64,000 nucleotides of DNA, from positions 1,089,725 to 1,153,724 of the forward strand of contig NZ_HG315684.1 in the NCBI RefSeq assembly GCF_000455365.1, written 5' to 3'. The notes beneath the pieces were generated by a model that worked only from the letters and a program-made list of their open reading frames with translations, was not told the origin of the DNA and searched no databases. Shown here in pieces: positions 1 through 7,270 of this stretch (positions are counted from its first letter, which is position 1; every line of letters begins with the position of its first letter). This DNA is from Halopiger djelfimassiliensis. GTDB taxonomy: Archaea > Halobacteriota > Halobacteria > Halobacteriales > Natrialbaceae. Position numbers and translations under genes: made by a program.

Positions 1-1
1 T

Positions 2-862
2 CTCGAGGAACGGATGGACGCGGATTTCTCGAACGTCCGCATCCACACGGGCGCGAAAGCCGCCGAAGCGGCTGAATCGATCGACGCGAAAGCCTTCACC
101 TGCGGCAACGACATCGTCTTCAACGCCGGCGAGTACGATCCCGAGAATGCGGAGGGACAGTTCCTGCTTGCGCACGAACTCGCTCACGTCCGCCAGCAGA
201 CCGGTGCGGCGATCAGCATGATGCCCAAATCGGACGCCGACCTCGAGATCGATCCCGATCCGCAGTTAGAACGGGAAGCCGACGAGGCGGCCCAGGATGC
301 ACTGTCGGGGGAGGAGCCGCTGGTGAGCAACCGAATGGGGACTGAGGTGCATATTCAGCGGTCGGCGTCCGATGACGGGATCTACAGTCCGAGTCAGCTT
401 CGATCTTTGATCGACCAGGAACTCGAGGAGCGTGTTCCGGAGGTCGTCGACGACCATCTCAACGAGAGAGCCGAGGAGATCGAGGACCTGTTCGAGGACG
501 CTGCAGTCGACGACGACCTCGTCGAATCGCTGGAACTCGAGGACCTCGGCGAAGACCAGTCGTGGGGCGACCGCTTCAAGGAAGGACTCCTCGACGAGCG
601 TCGTGCCGTCGAAGGTGGCGTCGCGGCTACGCTCGCTGCCCTGACGACGATCGGAACTGGTGGGGCGGCAATACCGGCCCTCGTTGCAGCGTCCGGTGCA
701 TACGCTGCACCAGCGCTTCGCGGCGGTACTGCCGACGCCGTCGTTGGTGAAGAGACCAGTCTTAGTCCGCAGGAATTCTCCGCAATCGTCGATGCCGTTG
801 AGCAGCGGATTACGGGAGACGAGTACGGAGAAGGGAACTCCCAACGTGATGAATTGGAGTGA
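2..862 (+). CDS. DUF4157 (eCIS core-type) protein, 5' end outside the window
   Basis: The reading frame is open to the left edge: codons before the first ATG (14) encode LEER, which continues into the classic DUF4157 opening (RM-ADFS-VRIHTG). The true start therefore lies upstream. The domain spans roughly the first 90 visible residues and carries the zinc-site motif HELAH (LLAHELAHVRQQ), typical of the inactive or active metallopeptidase-like domain attached to cargo of extracellular contractile injection systems (eCIS). After it come an acidic, probably coiled segment and a hydrophobic Ala/Gly-rich stretch at about residues 198-232 that could insert into a membrane. No catalytic toxin domain is recognised in the C-terminal part. 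It ends 4 bases before the next gene, which is probably cotranscribed. Family assignment is firm from the motif; a role as eCIS cargo is inference because no eCIS structural gene is in view. Confidence 0.85.
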   Translation, partial: LEERMDADFSNVRIHTGAKAAEAAESIDAKAFTCGNDIVFNAGEYDPENAEGQFLLAHELAHVRQQTGAAISMMPKSDADLEIDPDPQLEREADEAAQDALSGEEPLVSNRMGTEVHIQRSASDDGIYSPSQLRSLIDQELEERVPEVVDDHLNERAEEIEDLFEDAAVDDDLVESLELEDLGEDQSWGDRFKEGLLDERRAVEGGVAATLAALTTIGTGGAAIPALVAASGAYAAPALRGGTADAVVGEETSLSPQEFSAIVDAVEQRITGDEYGEGNSQRDELE

Positions 863-866
863 TTAA

Positions 867-1853
867 ATGATGCATGCAGAAGTCACAGGGGAAAATGACG
901 AACGGGTTGGAATGTACGTCTATGATAATACCGACTCTGAACATTGGATTGAAATGGAATTCGATGGTGAGATCAAATATCGTGAATCAGATGATTATCC
1001 TAATGACCCGAGTGATCGAACTGTTCTAGAGAACGAACTCGGGAATCAAGCTCGACGGTTTGCTCAGTTTCATGTCTACAGGGAGCGAGGCTACGACACG
1101 GTCGAATCGATGCGAAACCCCGACCGGATCGCAACGGCCGCGGCGGCGATCGCTACCCTCTCGAGCGACCGGTTCGAGGCGTTGTTCGGCGACTACTATC
1201 GGCAACTCCGGAGCATAAGCGGTGACGTCTCTCCCGTCGTGGAGGTCCCCGACGCACCGGCGAACGCGCGCGTCGAGATGGATATCTACCTCGGCATGAG
1301 CGACGCCGAGACGGTCGATCTGGTCGACCAGTTGGCTACCGACGGCGTTCTCGAGACGCTCGAACGCGTCGCTGAGCGGACGACGGCACGCGACGGCGGC
1401 TTGATGGGCCGACTCAAGACCGCGTTTGCTCGAGAGGACATCGACGTCAGCGAAACCGCAGCGGTGTTCGGTGATGCCGTACTCGAAGCGGTCGGTCCGG
1501 TCGCGGTCCGCTGGACTGCGGGCGGTACCGAGCGAGAGGTCCTTGCCGATGCTGCCGCGACGGTTCCGGATCGGGACCCTGACGTTCGGCCCCAGCTACT
1601 CGGTCGGGCCTACGAGTTCGACGACATCGAGGCGTTCCGCCGGTCGCTAATTCGCCACCTGCTGTGTCAGGTCCGGGATTGTTACATCACGATGGGGATC
1701 GCACCCCCCGAAGACATCCGCGTACAGGGGCCGGGATTCTACGATGCCATCGGCTGGTACAGCAACCACGATGTCTACCAGAATTATCACGATCCGAACG
1801 CGACGATCACTGACTGGCAGGAAGAACATACACCCACTGACCTGCATCTCTGA
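867..1853 (+). CDS. Unknown protein next to the DUF4157 gene
   Basis: A 328-residue protein I do not recognise. It starts ATGATG just after the DUF4157 stop, so the two are probably one transcript. There is no signal peptide or membrane segment. The N-terminal ~70 codons (867-1080) are visibly richer in A and T than the flanking genes, while the rest has the usual high-GC haloarchaeal codon use, which suggests a mosaic or a transferred 5' part. The C-terminal third contains several aromatic and histidine residues and ends DLHL. By position it could be an accessory factor, adaptor or second cargo of the DUF4157 system, but nothing in the sequence proves this. Confidence 0.7.
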   Translation: MMHAEVTGENDERVGMYVYDNTDSEHWIEMEFDGEIKYRESDDYPNDPSDRTVLENELGNQARRFAQFHVYRERGYDTVESMRNPDRIATAAAAIATLSSDRFEALFGDYYRQLRSISGDVSPVVEVPDAPANARVEMDIYLGMSDAETVDLVDQLATDGVLETLERVAERTTARDGGLMGRLKTAFAREDIDVSETAAVFGDAVLEAVGPVAVRWTAGGTEREVLADAAATVPDRDPDVRPQLLGRAYEFDDIEAFRRSLIRHLLCQVRDCYITMGIAPPEDIRVQGPGFYDAIGWYSNHDVYQNYHDPNATITDWQEEHTPTDLHL

Positions 1854-1909
1854 CCGGACGACGGTCGGTAACTATCGCTTTGCAGAAGAGTATAACAGCT
1901 ACCAAATTC

Positions 1910-2035
1910 ATCGACGCGAAGGCGTTCACCTGCGGCAACGACACCCTCTTCAACGCCGGCGAGTACGATCCCGAGAGCGACGACGACTAGTATCTGCTGG
2001 CTTACGAACTCGCACACGTCCAACTAGCAGATCGG
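1910..2035 (+). pseudogene. Degenerate DUF4157 fragment
   Basis: This stretch copies part of the DUF4157 domain encoded at 80-205. The first 22 codons (1910-1975) differ from the intact gene at only 4 of 66 bases. An in-frame TAG stop follows at 1988-1990. After the stop the frame resumes with LAYELAH, where the intact protein has LAHELAH, so the first zinc-ligand histidine is lost. There is no start codon in frame and similarity fades after about 2035. It is a remnant of a second, tandem DUF4157 gene. Confidence 0.75.
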
Positions 2036-2072
2036 GACCGATCGAATCCGAAGCTATCGGTTCGCCGATCCC

Positions 2073-3728
2073 TCAGCGTTCCCGGCGCAGTCTGGCCACG
2101 ACGAACTCCCGATCGACTTTCGCGAGGAACGGCCCGAGCTTCGGCCCCTGCTCCTCGTCGAAGAAGAGCCGATAGCCGGCGGCGAAGAAGTCACCGACGT
2201 CGACATCATGGCGTTTGGCGGCCTCGTATATCTCGCCCTGAATCTCTTCCGGACCATGCCCGTCCTCGATGAAGTCGGCGAGTTCCTCGAGCGCCGCCTC
2301 GGTTGCTTCGTCGAACTCGTGGTCGGGGATCTCCGTGCGCTTGAGTTCGTAGTCGAACTCGTTTCCGGTCCGGCGAGCCCAGTTGCGGGCCTTTTCGACC
2401 CGCTCGAGGGCACCTTCGACGGCCCAGTCGGGCGCGTCGTCGGGAACGTGGCCCTCCTTGCGAGCGACGTCCTCGCGCAGGTCGGGATCGTCGAACATCC
2501 CGAGCACCGCAGCGAAGGTGTAAGGCAGGCGAATCCGTTCCTCGCGGGGTTCATCGACCAGCAGCGGGTAGACGCGCTCGGCGAACGCCCGCTCGTCCTC
2601 GTCACCTTCGATCTCGCCGAAGTAGATCGCCTCGAGCCGGTCGAACTCGTCGACCAGCTGGTCGAGGCGTTCGATGCTGAAGTCCCGGGCCTTCGAGGGG
2701 TCCTTGGCGAAAAAGTACCGGAGGACCGCTGGCTCGAGCAGTTCGAGCACGTCCGAAACCAGAATGACGTTGCCCTCCGAGGAGGAGAAGGGTTCGCCGT
2801 CGAGGGTAAACCACTCGTAGACCATCGGCACCGGCGGGTCGATCTCGAGGACGTTTCGCGCGACGTCCTGCCCGCTGGGCCAGGAGCCTTCGGCGTGGTC
2901 CTTGCCGAACGGTTCGAAGTCGACGCCGAGGGTCTGCCACTGGGCGGGCCACTCGAAGCGCCACGGGAGCTTGCCCTCCCGCAGCGTGGCGGTGCCCTCG
3001 TGGCCACAGCCCTCGATGGTGCGGTCGCCGGCGTCCATATCGGTACACTCGTAGTCGACCGTCGGGGTGTCGCCGTCCAGGTCGACGCTCGTGACGGTTT
3101 CGGTGATCTTCCCACACGCCTCACAGATCGGGTTGAACGGGACGTACTCCGCGTCGACCTTGTCCTGATACTGCGAGAGTACCTTGCGTGCGCGGTCCTG
3201 ATGTTCGAGGACGAACCGAGTGACGTCCTCGAGAGCACCGTTCTCGTAGAGGTCGGTGTTCGAGACCAGTTCGATCGGCACGTCGAGGGCGTCGGCGCTG
3301 TCCTGAATGATCGTCGCGAAGTGATCGCCGTAGGAGTCACAGCAGCCGAACGGGTCCGGAACGTCGGTGTACGGCGTCCCGAGGTTGCGTCCGAGCGCAC
3401 CGGCGTCGACCTCGCCGAGATCGACGAGGGTCCCCTCGAGATCACAGAGCGTGCGCGGCAGCTTGCGAAGCGGGTCGCGATCGTCGGCGGTAAACACCTG
3501 CCGGACCTCGTAGCCGCGCTCGCGCAGGACCTCGGCGACGTAGTAGCCCCGCATGATCTCGTTGACGTTCCCGAGGTGGGGGACTCCCGACGGCGAGATG
3601 CCGCCTTTGACGACGATCGGCTCGTCGGGGTCTCGCGCCTCGACGCGATCCGCGACGGCGTCGGCCCAGAACGCGTGTCGGGCGTCGTCGTCCGTCTGCT
3701 GGAGGGTGTACGGACTCTCGTCGCTCAT
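2073..3728 (-). CDS. lysS: Lysyl-tRNA synthetase, class I
   Basis: A class I LysRS of 551 residues, the archaeal type unrelated to the class II bacterial enzyme; it charges tRNA-Lys in the cytoplasm. The HIGH-like signature is PSGVPHLGN at about residues 47-55 and the KMSKS-like loop is SSSEGN at about residue 316. A cysteine-containing insert (CEACG ... CTD ... GCGHEG) lies between them, as in family members, and a helical anticodon-binding domain fills the C-terminal half. Length is normal. The ATG overlaps the stop of pyrH by 4 bases (3725-3728), so translation is probably coupled in a pyrH-lysS operon. Confidence 0.97.
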   Translation of the reverse strand: MSDESPYTLQQTDDDARHAFWADAVADRVEARDPDEPIVVKGGISPSGVPHLGNVNEIMRGYYVAEVLRERGYEVRQVFTADDRDPLRKLPRTLCDLEGTLVDLGEVDAGALGRNLGTPYTDVPDPFGCCDSYGDHFATIIQDSADALDVPIELVSNTDLYENGALEDVTRFVLEHQDRARKVLSQYQDKVDAEYVPFNPICEACGKITETVTSVDLDGDTPTVDYECTDMDAGDRTIEGCGHEGTATLREGKLPWRFEWPAQWQTLGVDFEPFGKDHAEGSWPSGQDVARNVLEIDPPVPMVYEWFTLDGEPFSSSEGNVILVSDVLELLEPAVLRYFFAKDPSKARDFSIERLDQLVDEFDRLEAIYFGEIEGDEDERAFAERVYPLLVDEPREERIRLPYTFAAVLGMFDDPDLREDVARKEGHVPDDAPDWAVEGALERVEKARNWARRTGNEFDYELKRTEIPDHEFDEATEAALEELADFIEDGHGPEEIQGEIYEAAKRHDVDVGDFFAAGYRLFFDEEQGPKLGPFLAKVDREFVVARLRRER

Positions 3729-4450
3729 TGCTCGTTTCGGGCCCAGTACGTCGGTTCTTCGCCGACGCCGTCGGGGATGACGTCGGTCCCGTCGTGGTCG
3801 CCGAAGCGAACCGCGCGTGCGATTCGATCCGGATCGGTGCCGTCGAGCACGATCGTGCGCATTCCCGAGCGCTGGATGATCTTCGCCGCGAGCAGGTCGA
3901 CGGGCGCGGACGCGCCGGCGTTCATCTCGAGGCCGGCGATGACGTCGACCAGTTCCGTCGCGCTGAGCGTCTCGTATTTCGTCGCGTCGGCGTCTTCGTT
4001 CGGATCGTCGCTGTAGACGCCGGGGACGCTCGTGGCGTAGACGAGCAGGTCGGCGTCGACGTACTCCGCGAGGGCAGCCCCGACGGCGTCGGTGGTCTGG
4101 GCTGGCGCGACACCGCCCATGATCGAGAGTCCGCCCCGGCGAAGTGCCTCGCCGGCCCCCTCGTAGTCTTCGGCCGGTGCAGTGACGGAATCCTCGCTCA
4201 GCGCGGCGATGAGCAGCCGTGCGTTGAGGCGGGTGACGTCGATGCCCAGCTGGTCGAGTTCGATCTCGTTTGCCCCCAGATCGCGAGCGGCACTGATGTA
4301 CTCGCGAGCGACGCCGCCGCCCCCGACGACGGTGCCGACGCGACAGCCGTCCGCGACGAGGTCTTCGATGACGGCAGCGTGTTCGGCCACCCGATCCGAG
4401 CCGAGTTCGGGCACGAGCACGCTCCCGCCGATAGAGACGACTACCTTCAT
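3725..4450 (-). CDS. pyrH: UMP kinase, archaeal type
   Basis: Uridylate kinase of the amino-acid-kinase fold (241 residues), converting UMP to UDP in pyrimidine nucleotide synthesis. The start at 4450 gives MKVVVSIGGSVL, the phosphate-binding strand and glycine loop that opens this family; an in-frame ATG 42 bases upstream is rejected because it would add an unrelated leader across the promoter. Further glycine-rich motifs (VVGGGG near residue 46; SVPGVY near 138) bind the nucleotides. The 3' end overlaps lysS by 4 bases. A 7-bp-arm palindrome sits between the TATA-like box and the start codon and may be an operator. Confidence 0.96.
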   Translation of the reverse strand: MKVVVSIGGSVLVPELGSDRVAEHAAVIEDLVADGCRVGTVVGGGGVAREYISAARDLGANEIELDQLGIDVTRLNARLLIAALSEDSVTAPAEDYEGAGEALRRGGLSIMGGVAPAQTTDAVGAALAEYVDADLLVYATSVPGVYSDDPNEDADATKYETLSATELVDVIAGLEMNAGASAPVDLLAAKIIQRSGMRTIVLDGTDPDRIARAVRFGDHDGTDVIPDGVGEEPTYWARNEQ

Positions 4451-4453
4451 GCT

Positions 4454-4472
4454 AACCCGGTGTAACCGGGTT
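4454..4472 (-). promoter_or_regulatory. Palindrome in the pyrH-lysS promoter
   Basis: AACCCGG (4454-4460) and CCGGGTT (4466-4472) form 7-bp inverted arms around a 5-bp centre, 3 bases upstream of the pyrH ATG. A TATA-like element on the minus strand lies at 4475-4483, so the palindrome would cover the expected transcription start. A repressor site is one reading and a short 5' hairpin is another; neither is proven. Confidence 0.5.
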
Positions 4473-4545
4473 GCTATCTTAAGGGTTGCCAACTACGCGA
4501 CGGCTGTGACGGCTTCCCGCTCGAGAGAGCAAGCCGGGGACGCCG

Positions 4546-5541
4546 TTACTCCTCGAGCGAGAGGACGAGCGAGTCGCCGGCGTGGTCGAATTCGGTACCG
4601 AGGGGGGCCGACAGCTCCCGCATTCGTTCGCGGGACCACGCGGCTGCGTCGGGGCTCGCCTCGTGGACGGCACAGCCGTCGATCTCGACGGGATACAGCC
4701 GGAGTTCCCGAAGCGTCCCGTCGGCCGTCGTCGAAAGGACGAACAGGAAACTCCGATCGTTGCGCAACTCGGCGTCGACCGCGTAGTCGTCGACGAAATC
4801 GCCGGCGTCGTAGATGATCGGCCGTCCCTCGTGGACCTCGATCCCCTGGAAGACGTGGGCGCTGTGGCCGTGGAGCAGGTCGACGCCCTCGGAGATCAGC
4901 CAGCGGGCGAACTCACGGAATGTGTCCGGCGGCTCCGCGACCATGTTCGGCCCCCAGTGAAGCGAGGCGACCAGCAGGTCAGGATCCGTTTCGCGTGCGC
5001 GCTCGAGCGCGTCGCGGACCCGCCGTTTCGTTTCGGCGTTACCGACGTCGATGTCGATCCACGCGGTCCCGGGGGACGTCTCGTCGGCCGCGTACTCCGG
5101 GGTATTGTCCGTAAACGAGACGACCGCAAGTTCGAGGTCCTCGATCGACCGGACGGCAGGCTCGAGCGCGTCGTCGAGCGTTTCGCCGGCTCCGGCGTGT
5201 GCGATACCAGCTTCGTCGAGGTGTTCGATCGTATCCCGCAGTGCGACCTCCTCGAAGTCCAGCACGTGGTTGTTCGCCAGCGCACAGATATCGACCCCGG
5301 CGTCCTCGAGTGCGGGCACCGCCCAGTCGGGGTTCGCACGGAAGTGAAACGGCCGGCGGGTTCGTTGCCACTGCTGGCCCCGCGTCGAGAGGACACACTC
5401 GAGGTTGATGGCGAGTCCGTCCAGTTGCCGGAGCCGTTCGCGGACGGTCCCCCACACGGCGTCGACCGAGCGGCGTTGCTGGCGGTCGTCGACGAGCCGC
5501 CCGAGCATGACGTCACCCGTAATGCCGATCCGAGGGGTCAT
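4546..5541 (-). CDS. CapA-family metallophosphoesterase
   Basis: A 331-residue protein of the CapA/PgsA poly-gamma-glutamate family, a calcineurin-like fold. Motifs in order are TGDVMLGR (residues ~7-14), NLE near 43, ANNHVLDF near 86, HWGPN near 190 and HGHSAHVFQG near 225, all expected metal-site blocks. The start at 5541 places the first motif near the N-terminus; the longer reading to 5661 would nearly reach the divergent gene and adds no conserved sequence. There is no signal peptide, unlike many bacterial CapA proteins, so it may act in the cytoplasm. In archaea the substrate is unknown; a capsule role should not be assumed. Confidence 0.85.
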   Translation of the reverse strand: MTPRIGITGDVMLGRLVDDRQQRRSVDAVWGTVRERLRQLDGLAINLECVLSTRGQQWQRTRRPFHFRANPDWAVPALEDAGVDICALANNHVLDFEEVALRDTIEHLDEAGIAHAGAGETLDDALEPAVRSIEDLELAVVSFTDNTPEYAADETSPGTAWIDIDVGNAETKRRVRDALERARETDPDLLVASLHWGPNMVAEPPDTFREFARWLISEGVDLLHGHSAHVFQGIEVHEGRPIIYDAGDFVDDYAVDAELRNDRSFLFVLSTTADGTLRELRLYPVEIDGCAVHEASPDAAAWSRERMRELSAPLGTEFDHAGDSLVLSLEE

Positions 5542-5670
5542 AGTCGGCCGTTCGCGGACCGAACGCAAAACCATCCGGGACCGTTTCGGGAGCGTCCCAC
5601 CGGGCCGTCCCGCGGCGTCACGACACAACGCAGCGACAGCTACAAAGTCCAACCCATCCACGTCCTAGCC

Positions 5671-6501
5671 ATGCACGTACTCGGCATTCTCGAGCGGGAG
5701 GCGGGCGACGGGGCCGTAGAGCGAGTCGTCGATCGGTCCGTCGAACGACTCTCCCGGGAGGGACGTGTAGGCGTCGTCAGATACGACGCGACGATCGCGG
5801 ACGGGATGCACGAACCGGTCGCACTGGGTGGCGACGTCACCTACGATCTCGGGGCCGACGGAGACTGGACCGCCACGGGAACCGGACTGACGGTGCAGGA
5901 CGCGCTCGACGAACTGGCGACCCACTGTGACTACGCAGTGGTCGTCGGCGTCTCGACGCTGCGCTATCCGACGCTCGTCGTCGGCACGTCGACGGGAGAC
6001 GGCTCGGAAGAGGCCGTCCTCGAGACCGTCGAAACGCCCGCGGAACTGGACGTGGACGAGCTCGTCGCCGAACTCGAAAAGAGCGAGCCCTACGAGACGC
6101 TCGCATCTCTCGTGAGCCGGATCAAACGCTCGCCGATGGCCGATCGCGCCGGTGCCATCGCGACGTTTACCGGCCGTGTCAGAGCGAAAGACGACGCGGA
6201 CGACGCGCGGACGGAGTACCTCGAGTTCGAGAAGTACGAGGGCGTCGCCGACGAGCGGATGGCCGCCATCGAAACCGAGCTCGAGGAGCGCGAAGGGGTG
6301 TTCGCGGTCGAACTCCACCACCGGACGGGGATCGTCGAGGACGGGGAGGACATCGTTTTCGTCGTCGTACTGGCAGGCCATCGAACGGAAGCGTTCCGCA
6401 CCGTCGAGGACGGGATCAACCGGTTGAAAGACGAAGTCCCGCTGTTCAAAAAAGAGGTGACGGTCGAAGACGAGTTCTGGGTGCACGAACGATCCCAGTA
6501 G
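5671..6501 (+). CDS. moaE: Molybdopterin synthase large subunit (MoaE) with N-terminal MobB-like domain
   Basis: 276 residues in two parts. Residues ~145-276 are MoaE: the IATFTGRVR strand, conserved aromatic/basic residues and the C-terminal block PLFKKEV-EDEFWVHE, whose lysines bind the molybdopterin precursor. MoaE with thiolated MoaD converts precursor Z to molybdopterin. The first ~110 residues resemble the MobB-type domain seen fused to MoaE in haloarchaea (MHVLGILERE start, later VVVGVSTLRYPTLVVG), but there is no GxxxxGKT P-loop, so it is unlikely to bind GTP as MobB does. The start at 5671 is chosen because the family begins there; the open frame continues far upstream only as GC-rich shadow. 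Divergent from the CapA-like gene. Confidence 0.9.
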   Translation: MHVLGILEREAGDGAVERVVDRSVERLSREGRVGVVRYDATIADGMHEPVALGGDVTYDLGADGDWTATGTGLTVQDALDELATHCDYAVVVGVSTLRYPTLVVGTSTGDGSEEAVLETVETPAELDVDELVAELEKSEPYETLASLVSRIKRSPMADRAGAIATFTGRVRAKDDADDARTEYLEFEKYEGVADERMAAIETELEEREGVFAVELHHRTGIVEDGEDIVFVVVLAGHRTEAFRTVEDGINRLKDEVPLFKKEVTVEDEFWVHERSQ

Positions 6502-6517
6502 ATCGATTTCCTCCGGC

Positions 6518-6546
6518 GTTTTTTATGCTATTGTTCTCCCGGAGAA
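6518..6546 (+). terminator. T-rich tail and small palindrome after moaE
   Basis: A run of six T within GTTTTTTAT (6518-6525), 17 bases past the moaE stop, followed by TTCTCC-C-GGAGAA (6534-6546). The T-run alone is a plausible archaeal terminator. Confidence 0.5.
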
Positions 6547-6787
6547 TTATCTAATTCTCTCTGTGGAAGTAACGAATTACCGTAATCCAAGATCGATTAT
6601 CGAACAAGGAACCGATACGTGAGATAATGAATTAGCTGGTGTTTTAAAACGTCTCGAGGTATCTAAGGGTGCAGTAAAACGTATCGTAAATGGGAATAAA
6701 ACATCGCTTACCCCCCAGATAGCTGAACACAATCGAAATGCCGCGAACCATCCTTCCTTTATAACATATCTCCCCCACAAGGAGGAG
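6547..6787. promoter_or_regulatory. AT-rich leader region with TATA box and strong Shine-Dalgarno
   Basis: This gap is conspicuously AT-rich for the genome and holds no recognisable gene. Near its end are a TATA-like box TTTATAAC (6758-6765) and GGAGGAG (6781-6787), a strong Shine-Dalgarno sequence. The SD is 6 bases before the ATG at 6794 but directly abuts the ATG at 6788, so it selects 6794 as the start. This is unlike most genes in the window, which look leaderless. Confidence 0.6.
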
Positions 6788-6793
6788 ATGTCG

Positions 6794-7033
6794 ATGAGCA
6801 CGACAGCCCAACCCTCCACGGAAAGCAAAGAACGCCGCCTGAAACGCTACCTGCGCGAACGCGCAGAAGACGGAGAGCTGTACTTCAAAGGGAAGTTCAT
6901 CGCCGACGACGTTGGAATGTCCCCGAAAGAGATCGGCGCGCTGATGGTCAAACTCTCGGACTCCGCGAGCGACCTCGAGATCGAAAAATGGTCGTACACG
7001 AGTGCGACGACCTGGCGCGTCGAACCCGCGTGA
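6794..7033 (+). CDS. Small conserved haloarchaeal protein (DUF7123-like)
   Basis: A 79-residue basic/charged protein beginning MSTTAQPSTESKERRLKRYL. The sequence RYLRERAEDGELYFKGKFIADDVGMS followed by a predicted helix-turn-helix-like segment (PKEIGALMVKLSD) suggests a small winged-helix fold. I recognise it as a highly conserved haloarchaeal small protein (DUF7123 in my recollection) without assigned function. The strong ribosome-binding site at 6781-6787 points to this ATG and to high expression. Monocistronic; neighbours give no clue. Confidence 0.8.
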   Translation: MSTTAQPSTESKERRLKRYLRERAEDGELYFKGKFIADDVGMSPKEIGALMVKLSDSASDLEIEKWSYTSATTWRVEPA

Positions 7034-7240
7034 CTGTCCGGACATCGACCCATAGACCGCCCCCTGCCCTGACCCCACAGATCCCACCTGTCCCCTGAGC
7101 GCGGTCAGCTCCGATCCGTATTATCCTCCTCACGCACGTGCCGGCGCGTCCCCGACGCCATCCGGCACGACCGCCCTGCCGACGACCCGCTGACCGCCGG
7201 CAACGGGTCGAAGACGGTCGACCCTGCCGAGTGCAGTCGA

Positions 7241-7246
7241 TTTATA
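7241..7246 (+). promoter_or_regulatory. TATA box of the site-2 protease gene
   Basis: TTTATA ends 24 bases before the ATG at 7271, the spacing expected for a leaderless archaeal transcript. Confidence 0.55.
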
Positions 7247-7270
7247 CGAGACGACGACGAACCACGGGTG

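Noticed and set aside
2208-4016. 602-codon plus-strand frame over lysS and pyrH
   Set aside because: Antisense shadow; both minus-strand genes have full family motifs.
4493-4545. Terminator hairpin between pyrH and the CapA-like gene
   Set aside because: Sequence GAGAGCAAGCC and surroundings give no convincing stem or T-run.
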